Assembly: GCA_008501825.1 (NCBI GenBank)
Contig: QQUA01000023.1
Coordinates: 186,001-250,000 of the forward strand
Length of the DNA stretch: 64,000 nt
From: Planctomycetota bacterium
GTDB lineage: Bacteria > Planctomycetota > UBA1135
Reading direction: 5' to 3'
A program made the translations under genes and the position numbers. Below are positions 23,229-32,629 of the stretch, piece by piece. Below the pieces are notes generated by a model that saw only the letters and a list, made by a program, of their open reading frames with translations, was not told the DNA's origin and did not search any database. Numbering within the stretch: the first letter of the stretch is position 1; every line of letters starts with the position of its first letter.

Positions 23229-26200
23229 TTGCCAGCTTCCGCGATGATCTTCGATCCCAATCCGGTGTTCCTGGCGGTTTGGACAACCGGCTCGGATCCC
23301 CACCGAGATTCGATCTGCTACCTGGAGGCGGAAAGCTTCGCCGAGGACGAAAAGCCTGTCCAGGCGGTCCCCCCGACCTGGCTGCGACCTCCCAAGGAAA
23401 GCCTAGAGAACCAGCAAATTCGCCGGCAAATCAAGGCTTTAGGTTTCCCCATGGAGGACATCGAGAGCCTCCCCGGTCCCTCCGCTCTGGCCGAAATTCT
23501 GGCTCCCTTGGCCGGCCGCACCTTGGTCCTTGCCAGCGATGGAGAGGCCTTTTTGCGACGTTTCCGCCAGGCCCTGCCCGACGCCCTGGAGCCGGCGGTC
23601 CTCGACCTGGAAGCCGTCGCCGCCTTTCTGCATCCACGCCGCGGCCGCCGGCGTTATCCCGATTTACATCAAGCTCACCTTGGTCGTCCGGCAGGGGCCG
23701 GCCGGCCGGCGGAGCTACGCAAGCTGGCGGAAGCCATGGTCTTGGAGCATTTCGAGCGACCGCCCTTCGCCCGCATGCTGGTAGCCAGGGCGGTGGACGA
23801 TCTGCAAGCGGCTTGCGAAGAGAGCACCCCCCTGGCGGCGACCTGGTTGGAAAGCTTCCGCCGTCTGCTGGACCGGCCGAGTCGCTACGGCCGCGATCCA
23901 GAAAGCGAGTTGTTTCGCTCCCCCTTGCCGGATGGCCGCTTTGGCGAGGACTTGGAGGACGGCCCTCTCGAGGCGGAGCGCAACCTGCAGGACGGCAAAC
24001 CGCAATTTCGCCGCCAATATGAGGACGGTTTCGCCCCTTTTTCGCCTTTGAAGGCGGACCTGGAAACGGATACAGCTTTCCCGGAAGAAGACTTGAAGAT
24101 TCTGGAGGCGTTTTTCGATTGGATCCCCAAAATCTTCGCCCAGGAAAACGGCGGCGCTGAAATTCCGGAGCGACCGGGGCAGCGGGCCTTGGCCCACGCG
24201 GTGGCCGGAACCCTTGGACATCATCGCTTCCTCCTGGCGGACGCCCCCACCGGCACCGGAAAAACCCTGGCCTATCTGGCACCGACTTTGCTTTGGGCCA
24301 GCGCCCACGGACTTCGCCTCGGGCTCAGTACCTACACCCGGGCCTTGCAGGAACAGGCCTTCTTCCGGGAGATTCCAAGAGCCCTGGAAATCCTGCGCAA
24401 AGCGGGGTTGCCGCAAGCCCGCATGCCTCGGGTCAGCCTGCTCAAGGGCCGGGCCAACTACATCTGCGGTCGGGCGATTCAGGATGCGGCTCCGGAACCC
24501 GGGGACGGAGCCCCGGTGGCCCGGGCAACGTGGATGCGCTTGGCCCTCTTCTACCTGGAGGACGCCAGCGCCGATTTGGACGGATTTCCCCTCCACCCGG
24601 GCCTGCCTCTAGGGGTGCCGCAACGGGTTTTGCGCCAAGCGCGCCAGCAAGTCGACCGGGTTCGGGCTTTGCCGCGCTGCTGCGAAGGTCGGGCTTTGCT
24701 TCGCTGCGCCGCTGGAATCCGTAGCTTGCGGGCCGACCGCTCCCACCTGGTGGTGACCAACCACGCCTTCGTCCTCAGCCGGCCCGATTTCTTCAGTCAT
24801 CTGGTGTTCGACGAATGCGACCACCTGCACGAAGTCACGGTTTCGGCCCTGTCCTATGACATCGGCCTGGACGAAGTGGAGGCCCTGGCCACTTATCTCC
24901 TCCGAGGCCGAGGCGCCGAACGACCGCCTCTGGCCCGATTGACTCGCTTGGTCGGCCAAATGGGATTGGACAGCTTTGGCGAACGCCTGCCGATGGCGGC
25001 GGAAGAAGCCGCCGAGGGTGCCAAAGCCCTCGATGCCTCGGCCTTCGAGATCGGCCGAGATTTGCGCGATTACCGCCAATACACCCTGGAAGTCGGCGAC
25101 GGGCTTTCGCCGGAAGAAAAGGCTTTCTTGCTCCGAGATTATTTGGAAAGCGGGCGCGGCGAAGCCCTGGCCACCAGCTTGCACCGTTTCAAGGATGCCG
25201 TCGACCTTTTGGACAGCGCGTTACGCACCGCTATTGAAGAGTTGGGGCCGGCCCCGGGCCGGCGAGCCCGCAGCTTGCGCTGGAGTTTCCGCCGTCCCTT
25301 GGAAGCCTTGGATCATTGGCGGGAAGGCCTGGAGCTCTGGCTCGGAGGCGAAAGCGGCGAGAAAGACTTCAGCGAAGATTTGCACTACGAAGTTCACTTC
25401 GAGGGACGCCGCAAACCCATGCTCAGCTTGAAATGGCTGTTGCCCCACGAATGGCTGGGCCGGGTGTTTTTCCCGTCCCTGCAATCGGCGGCCCTGGTTT
25501 CCGCCACGGCCAGAGTGCGCCAAGGGTTTCGGGCCATGAAGGGCTATTTAGGTTTGGACATCCTGGCCGAAGACACTTTGGATCGCCCGGGCCGAGAAGT
25601 CTTGGAATTTACCGGGCCGCCGACCTTCGATCCGGGCCAGGCTTTGGTTTGCATCCCGGAGGATGCGCCGCCGTTTGCCCCCTTCGGCCCGCAAGCGGAA
25701 TCCTGGCTGCACTACGTCGAAGACGTCCTGCTTTATCTGGCGGAAAGAACCCGAGGTCGAATTCTCGGTCTCTTTACCAACCGCCTGACCCTGCAAAGGA
25801 TGGGCGAACGCTTGCAACAGCCGATGGCCGCCCGAGGAGTGCCCCTGTTCTGGCAGGGAATGCCCGGCTTGAGCAAGGAAGAATTGATGGAACGGTTTCG
25901 CAGCCGGGTGGACAGCGTCCTGTTGGGCTTGGACACCTTTTGGTACGGCGTCGATTTCCCCGGGGAGACCTGCCAGCACATCGTCATGACCAAATTGCCC
26001 TTCGGGGCCCTGGATAATTATCTTTTTGCCCAAAGAGCCCGGATGGGATTCGGACCGCACCGGCACCGGGTGTACCTGCCCAAGGCTTTGGCCATGTTTC
26101 GCCAAGGATGCGGCCGACTGCTGCGGCACGAAAAAGACCGGGGCGTGGTTTGGATTTTGGATCGCCGGGTGCTGGAAAAGCGCCACGCCAACTTCCTCCG

Positions 26201-26366
26201 CGAGTTGCCAGGCGGCCAGGAAGAAGACGACCATGCCCGCATCCTGCAAGCGGACGCCGACAGTTGCTTCCAGAAGGCCTTCGCCCACATGCGCTTGGGA
26301 GCGGATTTGGAAAGGCGCGGTTTGGCCCAACCTTTTTCTCAAATCCGCGGCTTGCTCCATCCTTGA
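23229..26366 (+). CDS. DinG-family ATP-dependent DNA helicase with degenerate exonuclease-like N-terminus
   Basis: A 1045-residue superfamily 2 helicase of the XPD/DinG group. Residues about 1-250 resemble a DnaQ-type exonuclease whose DxE motif has become WTTG, so it is probably inactive. Walker A is DAPTGTGKT (about 337). Iron-sulfur cysteines lie at YICGRA (about 414) and RCCEGRALLRC (about 484-493). Motif II reads DECD (about 526) in place of DEAH, and motif VI is QGCGRLLRHEKDRG. It likely unwinds forked DNA or R-loops during repair. A TTG at 23229 follows CCAAGG; an ATG at 23244 is an equally good start. It stands alone between divergent leucine dehydrogenase and the sulfatase operon. 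Confidence 0.85.
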   Translation: MPASAMIFDPNPVFLAVWTTGSDPHRDSICYLEAESFAEDEKPVQAVPPTWLRPPKESLENQQIRRQIKALGFPMEDIESLPGPSALAEILAPLAGRTLVLASDGEAFLRRFRQALPDALEPAVLDLEAVAAFLHPRRGRRRYPDLHQAHLGRPAGAGRPAELRKLAEAMVLEHFERPPFARMLVARAVDDLQAACEESTPLAATWLESFRRLLDRPSRYGRDPESELFRSPLPDGRFGEDLEDGPLEAERNLQDGKPQFRRQYEDGFAPFSPLKADLETDTAFPEEDLKILEAFFDWIPKIFAQENGGAEIPERPGQRALAHAVAGTLGHHRFLLADAPTGTGKTLAYLAPTLLWASAHGLRLGLSTYTRALQEQAFFREIPRALEILRKAGLPQARMPRVSLLKGRANYICGRAIQDAAPEPGDGAPVARATWMRLALFYLEDASADLDGFPLHPGLPLGVPQRVLRQARQQVDRVRALPRCCEGRALLRCAAGIRSLRADRSHLVVTNHAFVLSRPDFFSHLVFDECDHLHEVTVSALSYDIGLDEVEALATYLLRGRGAERPPLARLTRLVGQMGLDSFGERLPMAAEEAAEGAKALDASAFEIGRDLRDYRQYTLEVGDGLSPEEKAFLLRDYLESGRGEALATSLHRFKDAVDLLDSALRTAIEELGPAPGRRARSLRWSFRRPLEALDHWREGLELWLGGESGEKDFSEDLHYEVHFEGRRKPMLSLKWLLPHEWLGRVFFPSLQSAALVSATARVRQGFRAMKGYLGLDILAEDTLDRPGREVLEFTGPPTFDPGQALVCIPEDAPPFAPFGPQAESWLHYVEDVLLYLAERTRGRILGLFTNRLTLQRMGERLQQPMAARGVPLFWQGMPGLSKEELMERFRSRVDSVLLGLDTFWYGVDFPGETCQHIVMTKLPFGALDNYLFAQRARMGFGPHRHRVYLPKALAMFRQGCGRLLRHEKDRGVVWILDRRVLEKRHANFLRELPGGQEEDDHARILQADADSCFQKAFAHMRLGADLERRGLAQPFSQIRGLLHP

Positions 26367-26417
26367 AATTCCGTTGGCGAGCTTTCCGCTGAGCAAGTCC
26401 AGCGGCGAGCCAGCTTT

Positions 26418-26423
26418 TACAAT
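26418..26423 (+). promoter_or_regulatory. Putative -10 element, leaderless sulfatase-operon transcript
   Basis: TACAAT ends 6 bases before the ATG at 26430, with CCCGGG between and no Shine-Dalgarno. It heads the run of five genes ending at 32629. Confidence 0.5.
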
Positions 26424-26429
26424 CCCGGG

Positions 26430-27896
26430 ATGAACAAGCTCGGCATCCCCCTGTTGTGGCTCGCCGCCTGCCTTGGACTCGGCGCTTGCGGCGGGGACGG
26501 CGCGGCCGATCCTTCGGGGAATTCCACACCTGCGGAGAATTCCACGGTAGGAGACCAACCCGGGCCTGCCGCCAAAGGGAGCGGAGAGAAAGCTCTAAAT
26601 CTGATCCTATTGGTGATGGACACCTGCCGCCGGGACAGGGTCGGAGCTTATCGGCAAGAGCAGAGCTTGACCCCGAACCTGGATCTGCTGGCCGAAGATG
26701 CGGTGGTGTTCGAAGACTGTTTGAGCCAAGCCAGTGCCACCCTCCCCAGTCACCGCAGCCTGTTTACCGGCCATTACGTCCACCGCCACGGCAACATCAC
26801 CAACGCCGAATCCATGCGCAGTCCGTATACCTTGGCCGAAATCCTGCAGAAGGCCGGGTGGAAAACCGTTGGATTCAACGGCGGCGGCAGTTTGAATCCT
26901 TCCTTCGGCTTGAACCAGGGATTCGACATCTACCAGTGCGGCTCCGGTCCCAAAGGCGGAAAAAAGGGAGTCTTCTCGGTATTTCAAGACCGCTTGAAAC
27001 CTTTCTTCGAACAAGCCGGTGATCAACCCTTCTTTTTGTTTCTACACGGCTACGATCCCCATTGCCCTTATTGGCCACCGCAACCCTGGCGGGATAAGCA
27101 CGGCAGTTGGTATCAGGGCAAACTGGCCTTGGATGATTTGTGCGGCCGCGGAGATTTTCAACCGCTGTTCGATCAAGATCGCCTGACGGAGGAGGACATT
27201 CGCTTCGTGCAATCCATGTACGACGGCGGCGTGGAAAGTGCGGACCAAAGCCTGGGTTGGGTTTTGGATCAACTGCGGCAAAACGATCTATTGGAAAATT
27301 CGATCGTAGTGTTCGCCAGCGATCACGGCGAAAGCCTGGGCGAACATCGATGGATCGGCCACATCCGAATGTGGGAAGAGCAGCTCCAAATTCCCTTGAT
27401 GATCCGCTTTCCCGGAGGGGCTTGGAGCCAACGGGTGGCGGAACCGGCAGAATTGTTGGATTTGTTTCCGACCTTGTTGACGGCATTGGGTTTGCCCACT
27501 CCGAAAGGCAATCAAGGTTTCGACTGGATGCCGATGATTCGCGGCGAAGCCCCGCCACCGGCGGCCGAGCGCATGCGTTTGGCCAAGTTTGCCGGTTGGG
27601 AAGCGGTCCGATTCGATCGGGAATGGAAACTGGTTTTTCGCCATAGCGGCGGCAAACTAGCGCAAAAGCACCTTTGGAATTTGCTTCAAGATCCTGAAGA
27701 AACGGTGGACCATTACCAAACCGAGGAAGGGCGGGAAATCTTTGAACGCCTCTACCAGCGATACCGCGATTGGCGCCGGGAAACCTCCGATCAAGATCGC
27801 CGCTTCGCCTCGACGCTGTTCCGCAAGCGCATCGATCAATCGGCCCAACGGACACTAGACGAACTGGGATACGGAGGGGAAGAAGATGAAGAATAA
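26430..27896 (+). CDS. Sulfatase-fold lipoprotein with threonine nucleophile (first of two)
   Basis: A 488-residue lipoprotein: signal peptide with lipobox LGAC (Cys20), a Ser/Pro/Gly linker to about residue 52, then an alkaline-phosphatase-superfamily domain. D64 (VMDTCRRDR) starts the metal site, and SDHGESLGEH near 292-302 supplies later ligands. At the nucleophile position the sulfatase CxPSR motif reads TLPSHR (T104), so no formylglycine can form. Threonine is used by phospho-transferring relatives such as LtaS and OpgB-type enzymes. It may act on phosphate or sulfate esters of surface glycans or lipids. The start has no ribosome site but sits just behind a -10-like box. Confidence 0.82.
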   Translation: MNKLGIPLLWLAACLGLGACGGDGAADPSGNSTPAENSTVGDQPGPAAKGSGEKALNLILLVMDTCRRDRVGAYRQEQSLTPNLDLLAEDAVVFEDCLSQASATLPSHRSLFTGHYVHRHGNITNAESMRSPYTLAEILQKAGWKTVGFNGGGSLNPSFGLNQGFDIYQCGSGPKGGKKGVFSVFQDRLKPFFEQAGDQPFFLFLHGYDPHCPYWPPQPWRDKHGSWYQGKLALDDLCGRGDFQPLFDQDRLTEEDIRFVQSMYDGGVESADQSLGWVLDQLRQNDLLENSIVVFASDHGESLGEHRWIGHIRMWEEQLQIPLMIRFPGGAWSQRVAEPAELLDLFPTLLTALGLPTPKGNQGFDWMPMIRGEAPPPAAERMRLAKFAGWEAVRFDREWKLVFRHSGGKLAQKHLWNLLQDPEETVDHYQTEEGREIFERLYQRYRDWRRETSDQDRRFASTLFRKRIDQSAQRTLDELGYGGEEDEE

Positions 27897-29325
27897 GCTC
27901 GCTTTTTGGCTGTTCGCTTCCCTAGCCGTAGCGGCGTGTGGAAAAGAGAAAGAACCGGTTACGGAACCGCCGCATCAGCAGAGCCAAGCCACGGATCCGG
28001 CCGCCTTCGAGGGGATGAATTTGATTTTCATCTCTATGGACACCACGCGTGCAGATGCACTTTCCTGCTACGACGGAGACCGGGAAAACACTCCGAACCT
28101 GGACGATTTCGCTCTCGACGCCGCTTTATTTCAGGATTGCCTGACTCAATCCACCGGGACCGCGCCGAGCCACCGGACCATGTTTACCGGGCAGTACGTC
28201 CACCGCCACAGCGTTTATGAAAACACTCAAACCATCGTTTCTCCGTACACTCTGGCCACGGTACTTCGAGAGCAAGGTTGGCAGTGTGCGGCCTTCACCG
28301 GCGGAGGACCGGTTAAACCGAAATATGGGCTAACCGGTTTCGACCCGCACTGGAATTCCAAAGGCGCCGGGCCCTGGCACAAGATCCGAAGCACCTTGGG
28401 TTTGGTGGTCCCGGAAGCCTTGAAGTGGGTGCGAGAAAACAAGGATGAAAGGTTTTTCTTGTTCCTGCACGGCTTCGACCCCCATTGCCCCTATTGGCCT
28501 CCCGACCAACACCGCGTGCCGTACACCAACTGGTACAAAGGCGATTTGGACAGCCGCCGTCTGTGCGGGATGAAGGACTACGGGCCGTTGCTTGAAGAAG
28601 GCCGCATCGACCAGGAAGATCTGCGTTACGTAAAGGATCTCTATGAAGCTGGAGTCCGAGCGGGAGATCAATACTTGGGGCAGTTCTTTGAAGCTCTGAA
28701 GCAGGAAGGCTTGTTGGAAAAAAGCCTGATCGTGTTTACCAGCGATCACGGTGAAAGCCTGGGTGAACACCAGTGGATCGGCCACGTCCGCATGTGGGAA
28801 GAACAAATTCGGGTGCCGTTGTTGATCCGCTTTCCCCAAGGCCATTTCGCCGGGGAGTATCCACAACCGGTCCACCACGTCGATTTGATGCCGACCCTGT
28901 TGGATTATTTGAAGATTGCCGCTCCCGAAGGCATGCAGGGACTCAGCCTGCGGCCGATTTTCGAACACCGAGAAGACGCTTTTCCCACCCAACGCATGCG
29001 CCCATGCTTTTTCGGCGCCTATCAAGCGGTCCGTTTCGATTCGCGATGGAAAATCTCCTTTCGCATGGACCACTTCACCGAGGAAATCGAAGAGCAAGCC
29101 CTGTTCGATCTGGAAACGGATCCCGGTGAGCAGAACAATTTGTTCCACACCGAGGATGGCGCCCGCCGCTTCCAGCAAATCCTGGATCGGTACCAACAGT
29201 GGCGGCAGGAAACCGCCGCCGAAGATGCTCGCTTCCGCGGCCGAGACAGCGGCGCCGTGTTGAGCGAGGACGATCGCAACGAGTTGAATCAACTCGGATA
29301 CGCAGACGATGAAGAAGAGGAATGA
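27886..29325 (+). CDS. Sulfatase-fold lipoprotein with threonine nucleophile (second of two)
   Basis: A 479-residue paralogue of the preceding protein, whose 3' end it overlaps by 11 bases. Lipobox VAAC (Cys18), short linker, then the same domain: D52 (SMDTTRADA), nucleophile region GTAPSHRTMFTG (T92), the shared FLHGFDPHCPYWPP, SDHGESLGEHQWIGH and the closing QLGYADDEEEE. Conservation of FLHG(F/Y)DPHCPYWPP in both copies suggests a shared substrate pocket. The pair probably arose by tandem duplication. The acidic C-terminal tail is present in both. htpG follows after 4 bases. Confidence 0.82.
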   Translation: MKNKLAFWLFASLAVAACGKEKEPVTEPPHQQSQATDPAAFEGMNLIFISMDTTRADALSCYDGDRENTPNLDDFALDAALFQDCLTQSTGTAPSHRTMFTGQYVHRHSVYENTQTIVSPYTLATVLREQGWQCAAFTGGGPVKPKYGLTGFDPHWNSKGAGPWHKIRSTLGLVVPEALKWVRENKDERFFLFLHGFDPHCPYWPPDQHRVPYTNWYKGDLDSRRLCGMKDYGPLLEEGRIDQEDLRYVKDLYEAGVRAGDQYLGQFFEALKQEGLLEKSLIVFTSDHGESLGEHQWIGHVRMWEEQIRVPLLIRFPQGHFAGEYPQPVHHVDLMPTLLDYLKIAAPEGMQGLSLRPIFEHREDAFPTQRMRPCFFGAYQAVRFDSRWKISFRMDHFTEEIEEQALFDLETDPGEQNNLFHTEDGARRFQQILDRYQQWRQETAAEDARFRGRDSGAVLSEDDRNELNQLGYADDEEEE

Positions 29326-29329
29326 ATCC

Positions 29330-31249
29330 ATGAGCACCGAAACCAGCACCATGGAATTTCAAGCGGAAGTTCAAGAACTTCTGCAAATCATGATCCACTC
29401 TCTGTATTCCCACAAAGAGATTTTCTTGAGGGAGTTGATCTCCAACGCCAGTGACGCCCTGGACAAGCGCCGTTTTGAAGCGGTCACTCGCCCCGAATGG
29501 CAAGCGGAGGAAGAAAAATACTGGATCCGTTTGGACCCGGATCCGGAGCAACAGAGCCTCACCGTATCGGACAACGGTATCGGCATGAGCCGGGACGAAG
29601 TGGTGCAAAACATCGGCACCATCGCCCGTTCCGGCACCCGCAAATTCCTGGAAGAACTTCGCAGCGGCGACAAAGCGGCCACCGATCTCCCGCAGATGAT
29701 CGGCCAATTCGGAGTCGGCTTTTATTCCTGCTTCATGGTCGCCGACGAAGTGGAATTGCTCACCCGCAAGGTTGGCGAATCCAAGGCCACCTTGTGGCAA
29801 TCGGAAGGCGACGGACGCTATCGGATCGAGGAAGCCGAGCGGGATCAACCCGGCACCACCATCCGTCTTCACTTCAAAGAAAAGCCTGAGCCAAGCGAAG
29901 GGGAGACTCCCGATTTCACCGAGGAATGGACCCTTCGAAACGTCGTTCGACGGTATTCGGACTTCGTCGAATATCCGATCGAGATGGAGGTGGAGAAAAC
30001 CGAGGGAGAAGGCGAGGAAGCCAAAGCGGTCAAGGAAATTGCGGTTTTAAATTCCCGCAAACCGCTTTGGACCCGGGACCGTTCGGACATCTCCGAAGAG
30101 GAATATCAGGAATTCTACCGGCATCTCAGTCATGACTGGCAGGAGCCGATGGAAGCGATTCATTTCCGCGCCGAGGGCACCCACGATTACACCGCCCTGC
30201 TGTATCTGCCAAAACAAAAAGCCATGATGCCGCCGGAGGGCGGGGAACCCCGCTCCAGGCTGCAACTGTTCGTCAAACGGATTCTCATCGATCCGGAATT
30301 TTCCGAATTGTTGCCGCCGTGGTTGCGCTTCATTCGAGGTTTGGTCGACTCGGAGGACTTGCCCTTGAACATTTCTCGGGAAACCCTGCAACACAACCGG
30401 CAAGTGGGGCAGATTCGAAAGCGCCTGGTCAACAAGGTACTGGACGCCCTGGCAAAGCGATTGCAGAACGACCGGGAAACCTATCTGGTTTTCTGGTCCG
30501 CCTTCGGCCCCATGGTGAAGGAAGGTATCTACCACGACGACGGCTGGAAAGAGAAGGTGGCGGCCTTGAGCCTGTTCCAAAGTTCCGCCGAATCGGAACC
30601 GGTTACTTTGGCCGAATACATCGAGCGCATGCCGGAGCAACAAAAGGAAATTTATTATTTGCTCGGCGAAGACTCCAAAACCTTAGCTTCTTCCCCGCAC
30701 TTGGAAGCTTTCCAAGCCAAGGGCATGGAAGTGCTGCTATTGACCGATCCGGTGGACGCCTTTGCCATCGACCGCTTGCATGAGTTTGAAGGCAAGCCGT
30801 TGAAATCGGCGGAAGCCGGCGAGGTAGAACTGGAGTCGGAAGAAGAAAAGGAAGAGCGAGAGAAGGAACAGGAAGCGCGCAAAGATCTGCTAAAGGCGGT
30901 GGAAGAGCCGCTGCAAGATTGGGTGGGCGAAGTCCGCCTGTCCAATCGGCTGCAAGATTCTCCCGCCGTCCTGGTGGCGGATTCCGCCGGCATGAATCGG
31001 CTGCAAGAAAAATTGATTCGGGAAATCTCGCAACAGGACCTTCCTGCAAGCAAGCGCATCTTGGAACTGAACCCCAAGCACCCGGTCGTACAGCGGCTGT
31101 TCGACTTGCACGGTTCCCCGGGAGATCACGACCGCTTCGAAGAGTATTGCCAATTGCTGTACGGCCAGGCTCTGCTGGCCGAGGGCTCGTCTCTTCCCGA
31201 TCCGGCGAAGTTCTCCAAACTCTTGAGCCGCCTTTTGGTGGAGCAGTAG
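29330..31249 (+). CDS. htpG: Chaperone HtpG (Hsp90)
   Basis: Cytosolic Hsp90 that remodels client proteins with ATP. The 639-residue length is typical. N-terminal GHKL motifs: FLRELISNASDALDK, DNGIGMSRDE, GQFGVGFYSCFMV. The middle domain has RGLVDSEDLPLNISRE and the dimerising C-terminal domain NPKHPVVQRLF. I chose the ATG at 29330, which has the strong ribosome site GAAGAAGAGG; upstream in-frame codons lie within the preceding gene. It is carried in the same run as the two lipoproteins. Confidence 0.96.
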   Translation: MSTETSTMEFQAEVQELLQIMIHSLYSHKEIFLRELISNASDALDKRRFEAVTRPEWQAEEEKYWIRLDPDPEQQSLTVSDNGIGMSRDEVVQNIGTIARSGTRKFLEELRSGDKAATDLPQMIGQFGVGFYSCFMVADEVELLTRKVGESKATLWQSEGDGRYRIEEAERDQPGTTIRLHFKEKPEPSEGETPDFTEEWTLRNVVRRYSDFVEYPIEMEVEKTEGEGEEAKAVKEIAVLNSRKPLWTRDRSDISEEEYQEFYRHLSHDWQEPMEAIHFRAEGTHDYTALLYLPKQKAMMPPEGGEPRSRLQLFVKRILIDPEFSELLPPWLRFIRGLVDSEDLPLNISRETLQHNRQVGQIRKRLVNKVLDALAKRLQNDRETYLVFWSAFGPMVKEGIYHDDGWKEKVAALSLFQSSAESEPVTLAEYIERMPEQQKEIYYLLGEDSKTLASSPHLEAFQAKGMEVLLLTDPVDAFAIDRLHEFEGKPLKSAEAGEVELESEEEKEEREKEQEARKDLLKAVEEPLQDWVGEVRLSNRLQDSPAVLVADSAGMNRLQEKLIREISQQDLPASKRILELNPKHPVVQRLFDLHGSPGDHDRFEEYCQLLYGQALLAEGSSLPDPAKFSKLLSRLLVEQ

Positions 31250-31280
31250 CTTTGGCATTCCCGTTGCGTTGAAACCTGTC

Positions 31281-31922
31281 ATGGAATCCAACACTCCCGG
31301 AGAACGAAGCTGGCGCCGGGGATGGCACCAATACGGCAGCACCTTGTTGCGCTGGCGGGGAGAGCTCAGCCTCCGCCCGGGAGACTGCTTGGTCGATTTA
31401 GAGGCCTTTACCCGGCCGCTAAAAGAATGGATGACGGCAGGAGGGCTTCTGGGAGTTCAGGCCATTCATCCTTTGTGGGAAGTCGGCTCGCACAAACTGC
31501 GGCAGACCTCTTTTCTGGCGGTGGGTCCCGGTTCCCAGTTGGCCGCCATCGTGGCCCTCCATTACGGCATCGGGCGGGTCGGTCTCACCGAGGCCAATCC
31601 GCCGTGGGCGACTTCCCTGGAAGAAGAAATGGCGACCAGGTTTCATCCGATCCCTTCGGCGATGCCTGAATCCGAAGACCAGTTCCAACACTTGCTTTTA
31701 GCTTGCGGAGGCCAAGCCATGGACGACCAGGAAGTCGCCCGATGGTTGCCATCTCTCGCCGGTATGGGGCAATTCACCTTGTCCGGCTTCCCGCTTGAAG
31801 ATCAGGAAGAAAACTTGCGCCGGCTGGGCAAGCGCGGTTTCTTTTTAAGTTCCGCCGGCCAAAGCGACGGCTTGGCCTTTCTATCCGGTTCTTTGGAACA
31901 TCGGAGGAGTTGGAGCTCGTGA
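31281..31922 (+). CDS. PrmA-like degenerate methyltransferase
   Basis: A 213-residue protein. The centre resembles ribosomal L11 methyltransferase: LRQTSFLAVGPGSQLAAIVALHYGIGRVGLTEANP fits motif I with a G-x-G-x-x-A loop and an acidic residue after strand 2. The C-terminal FTLSGFPLEDQEENLRRLGKRGFFLSS fits the PrmA ending (LSGI...Q...GF). The NPPY-type catalytic motif is missing (LLLACGGQ in its place). It may be a non-catalytic or divergent methylase. ATG 31281 is preferred over TTG 31269. Its last four bases (GTGA) start the next gene. Confidence 0.55.
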   Translation: MESNTPGERSWRRGWHQYGSTLLRWRGELSLRPGDCLVDLEAFTRPLKEWMTAGGLLGVQAIHPLWEVGSHKLRQTSFLAVGPGSQLAAIVALHYGIGRVGLTEANPPWATSLEEEMATRFHPIPSAMPESEDQFQHLLLACGGQAMDDQEVARWLPSLAGMGQFTLSGFPLEDQEENLRRLGKRGFFLSSAGQSDGLAFLSGSLEHRRSWSS

Positions 31923-32629
31923 CCTCCCGCCCGTTGGACCCGGCCGAAGTCGCCGCCACATTTGATCAATGGGTGCAAGACGGCAAAGACCGAGGCATGG
32001 AAAGCCACCATCGAGATGTGGTTTTGCAGTTGCTCGACCGAGCCCGGCTGCAAAGAGAACATCATCTGTTGGATCTAGGCTGCGGCAACGGCTGGACCGT
32101 GCGCCTGGCGGCGGCTTTCCTGCGCCAAGGCAAGGTTTTTGGATGCGATCTTTCCGAACAAATGATTGAGAAAGCCCGGGGCCAGGCCAATCCGGCCAAC
32201 GTGGCCTTCAGTCAGGGATCCGCGGAAGCTCTTCCTTATGCCGATGCTTCCTTGGATCGGGTGATTTCGATGGAAACCGTCTATTACTGGCCCGATCCCC
32301 TCGCGGCATTTAAAGAAATCCATCGTGTGTTGAAGCCGGGCGGCCGCTTTCTGGCCGCTTTGGAATTCTTTCAAGAGAATCCCTACACCGCTCATTGGGC
32401 CGAAGCCCTGCAATTGCCCCTTCCCTATCGCTCCGACGCCGAATACTGCGCCCTCCTACAAGATTCCGGCTTCCCTGAAGTCCGCTCCGGACGGCTTCAG
32501 GACCGGCGCCCGTTGCCTGAGGAAGACGCCTTTCAACCTAGCCGCAGCTTTCCCGATTTCGACGCCTATCGGCAATATCGCCAAATCGGCGCCTTGTTAC
32601 TGGAAGCTAAGCGTCCGGATCCGAATTAG
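31919..32629 (+). CDS. Class I SAM-dependent methyltransferase
   Basis: A 236-residue methyltransferase. Motif I is LLDLGCGNGWTVRLAAAF, followed by VFGCDLSEQMIEKAR, AEALPYADASLDRVISMETVYYWPDP and IHRVLKPGGRFLAA. Motif pattern is that of UbiE/small-molecule methylases. The GTG at 31919 overlaps the preceding stop (GTGA) and has GGAGGA 10 bases upstream; a TTG at 31910 is less likely. Substrate unknown. Tight coupling to the PrmA-like protein suggests the two work together. The 3' end overlaps rarA, on the other strand, by 23 bases. Confidence 0.85.
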   Translation: MTSRPLDPAEVAATFDQWVQDGKDRGMESHHRDVVLQLLDRARLQREHHLLDLGCGNGWTVRLAAAFLRQGKVFGCDLSEQMIEKARGQANPANVAFSQGSAEALPYADASLDRVISMETVYYWPDPLAAFKEIHRVLKPGGRFLAALEFFQENPYTAHWAEALQLPLPYRSDAEYCALLQDSGFPEVRSGRLQDRRPLPEEDAFQPSRSFPDFDAYRQYRQIGALLLEAKRPDPN

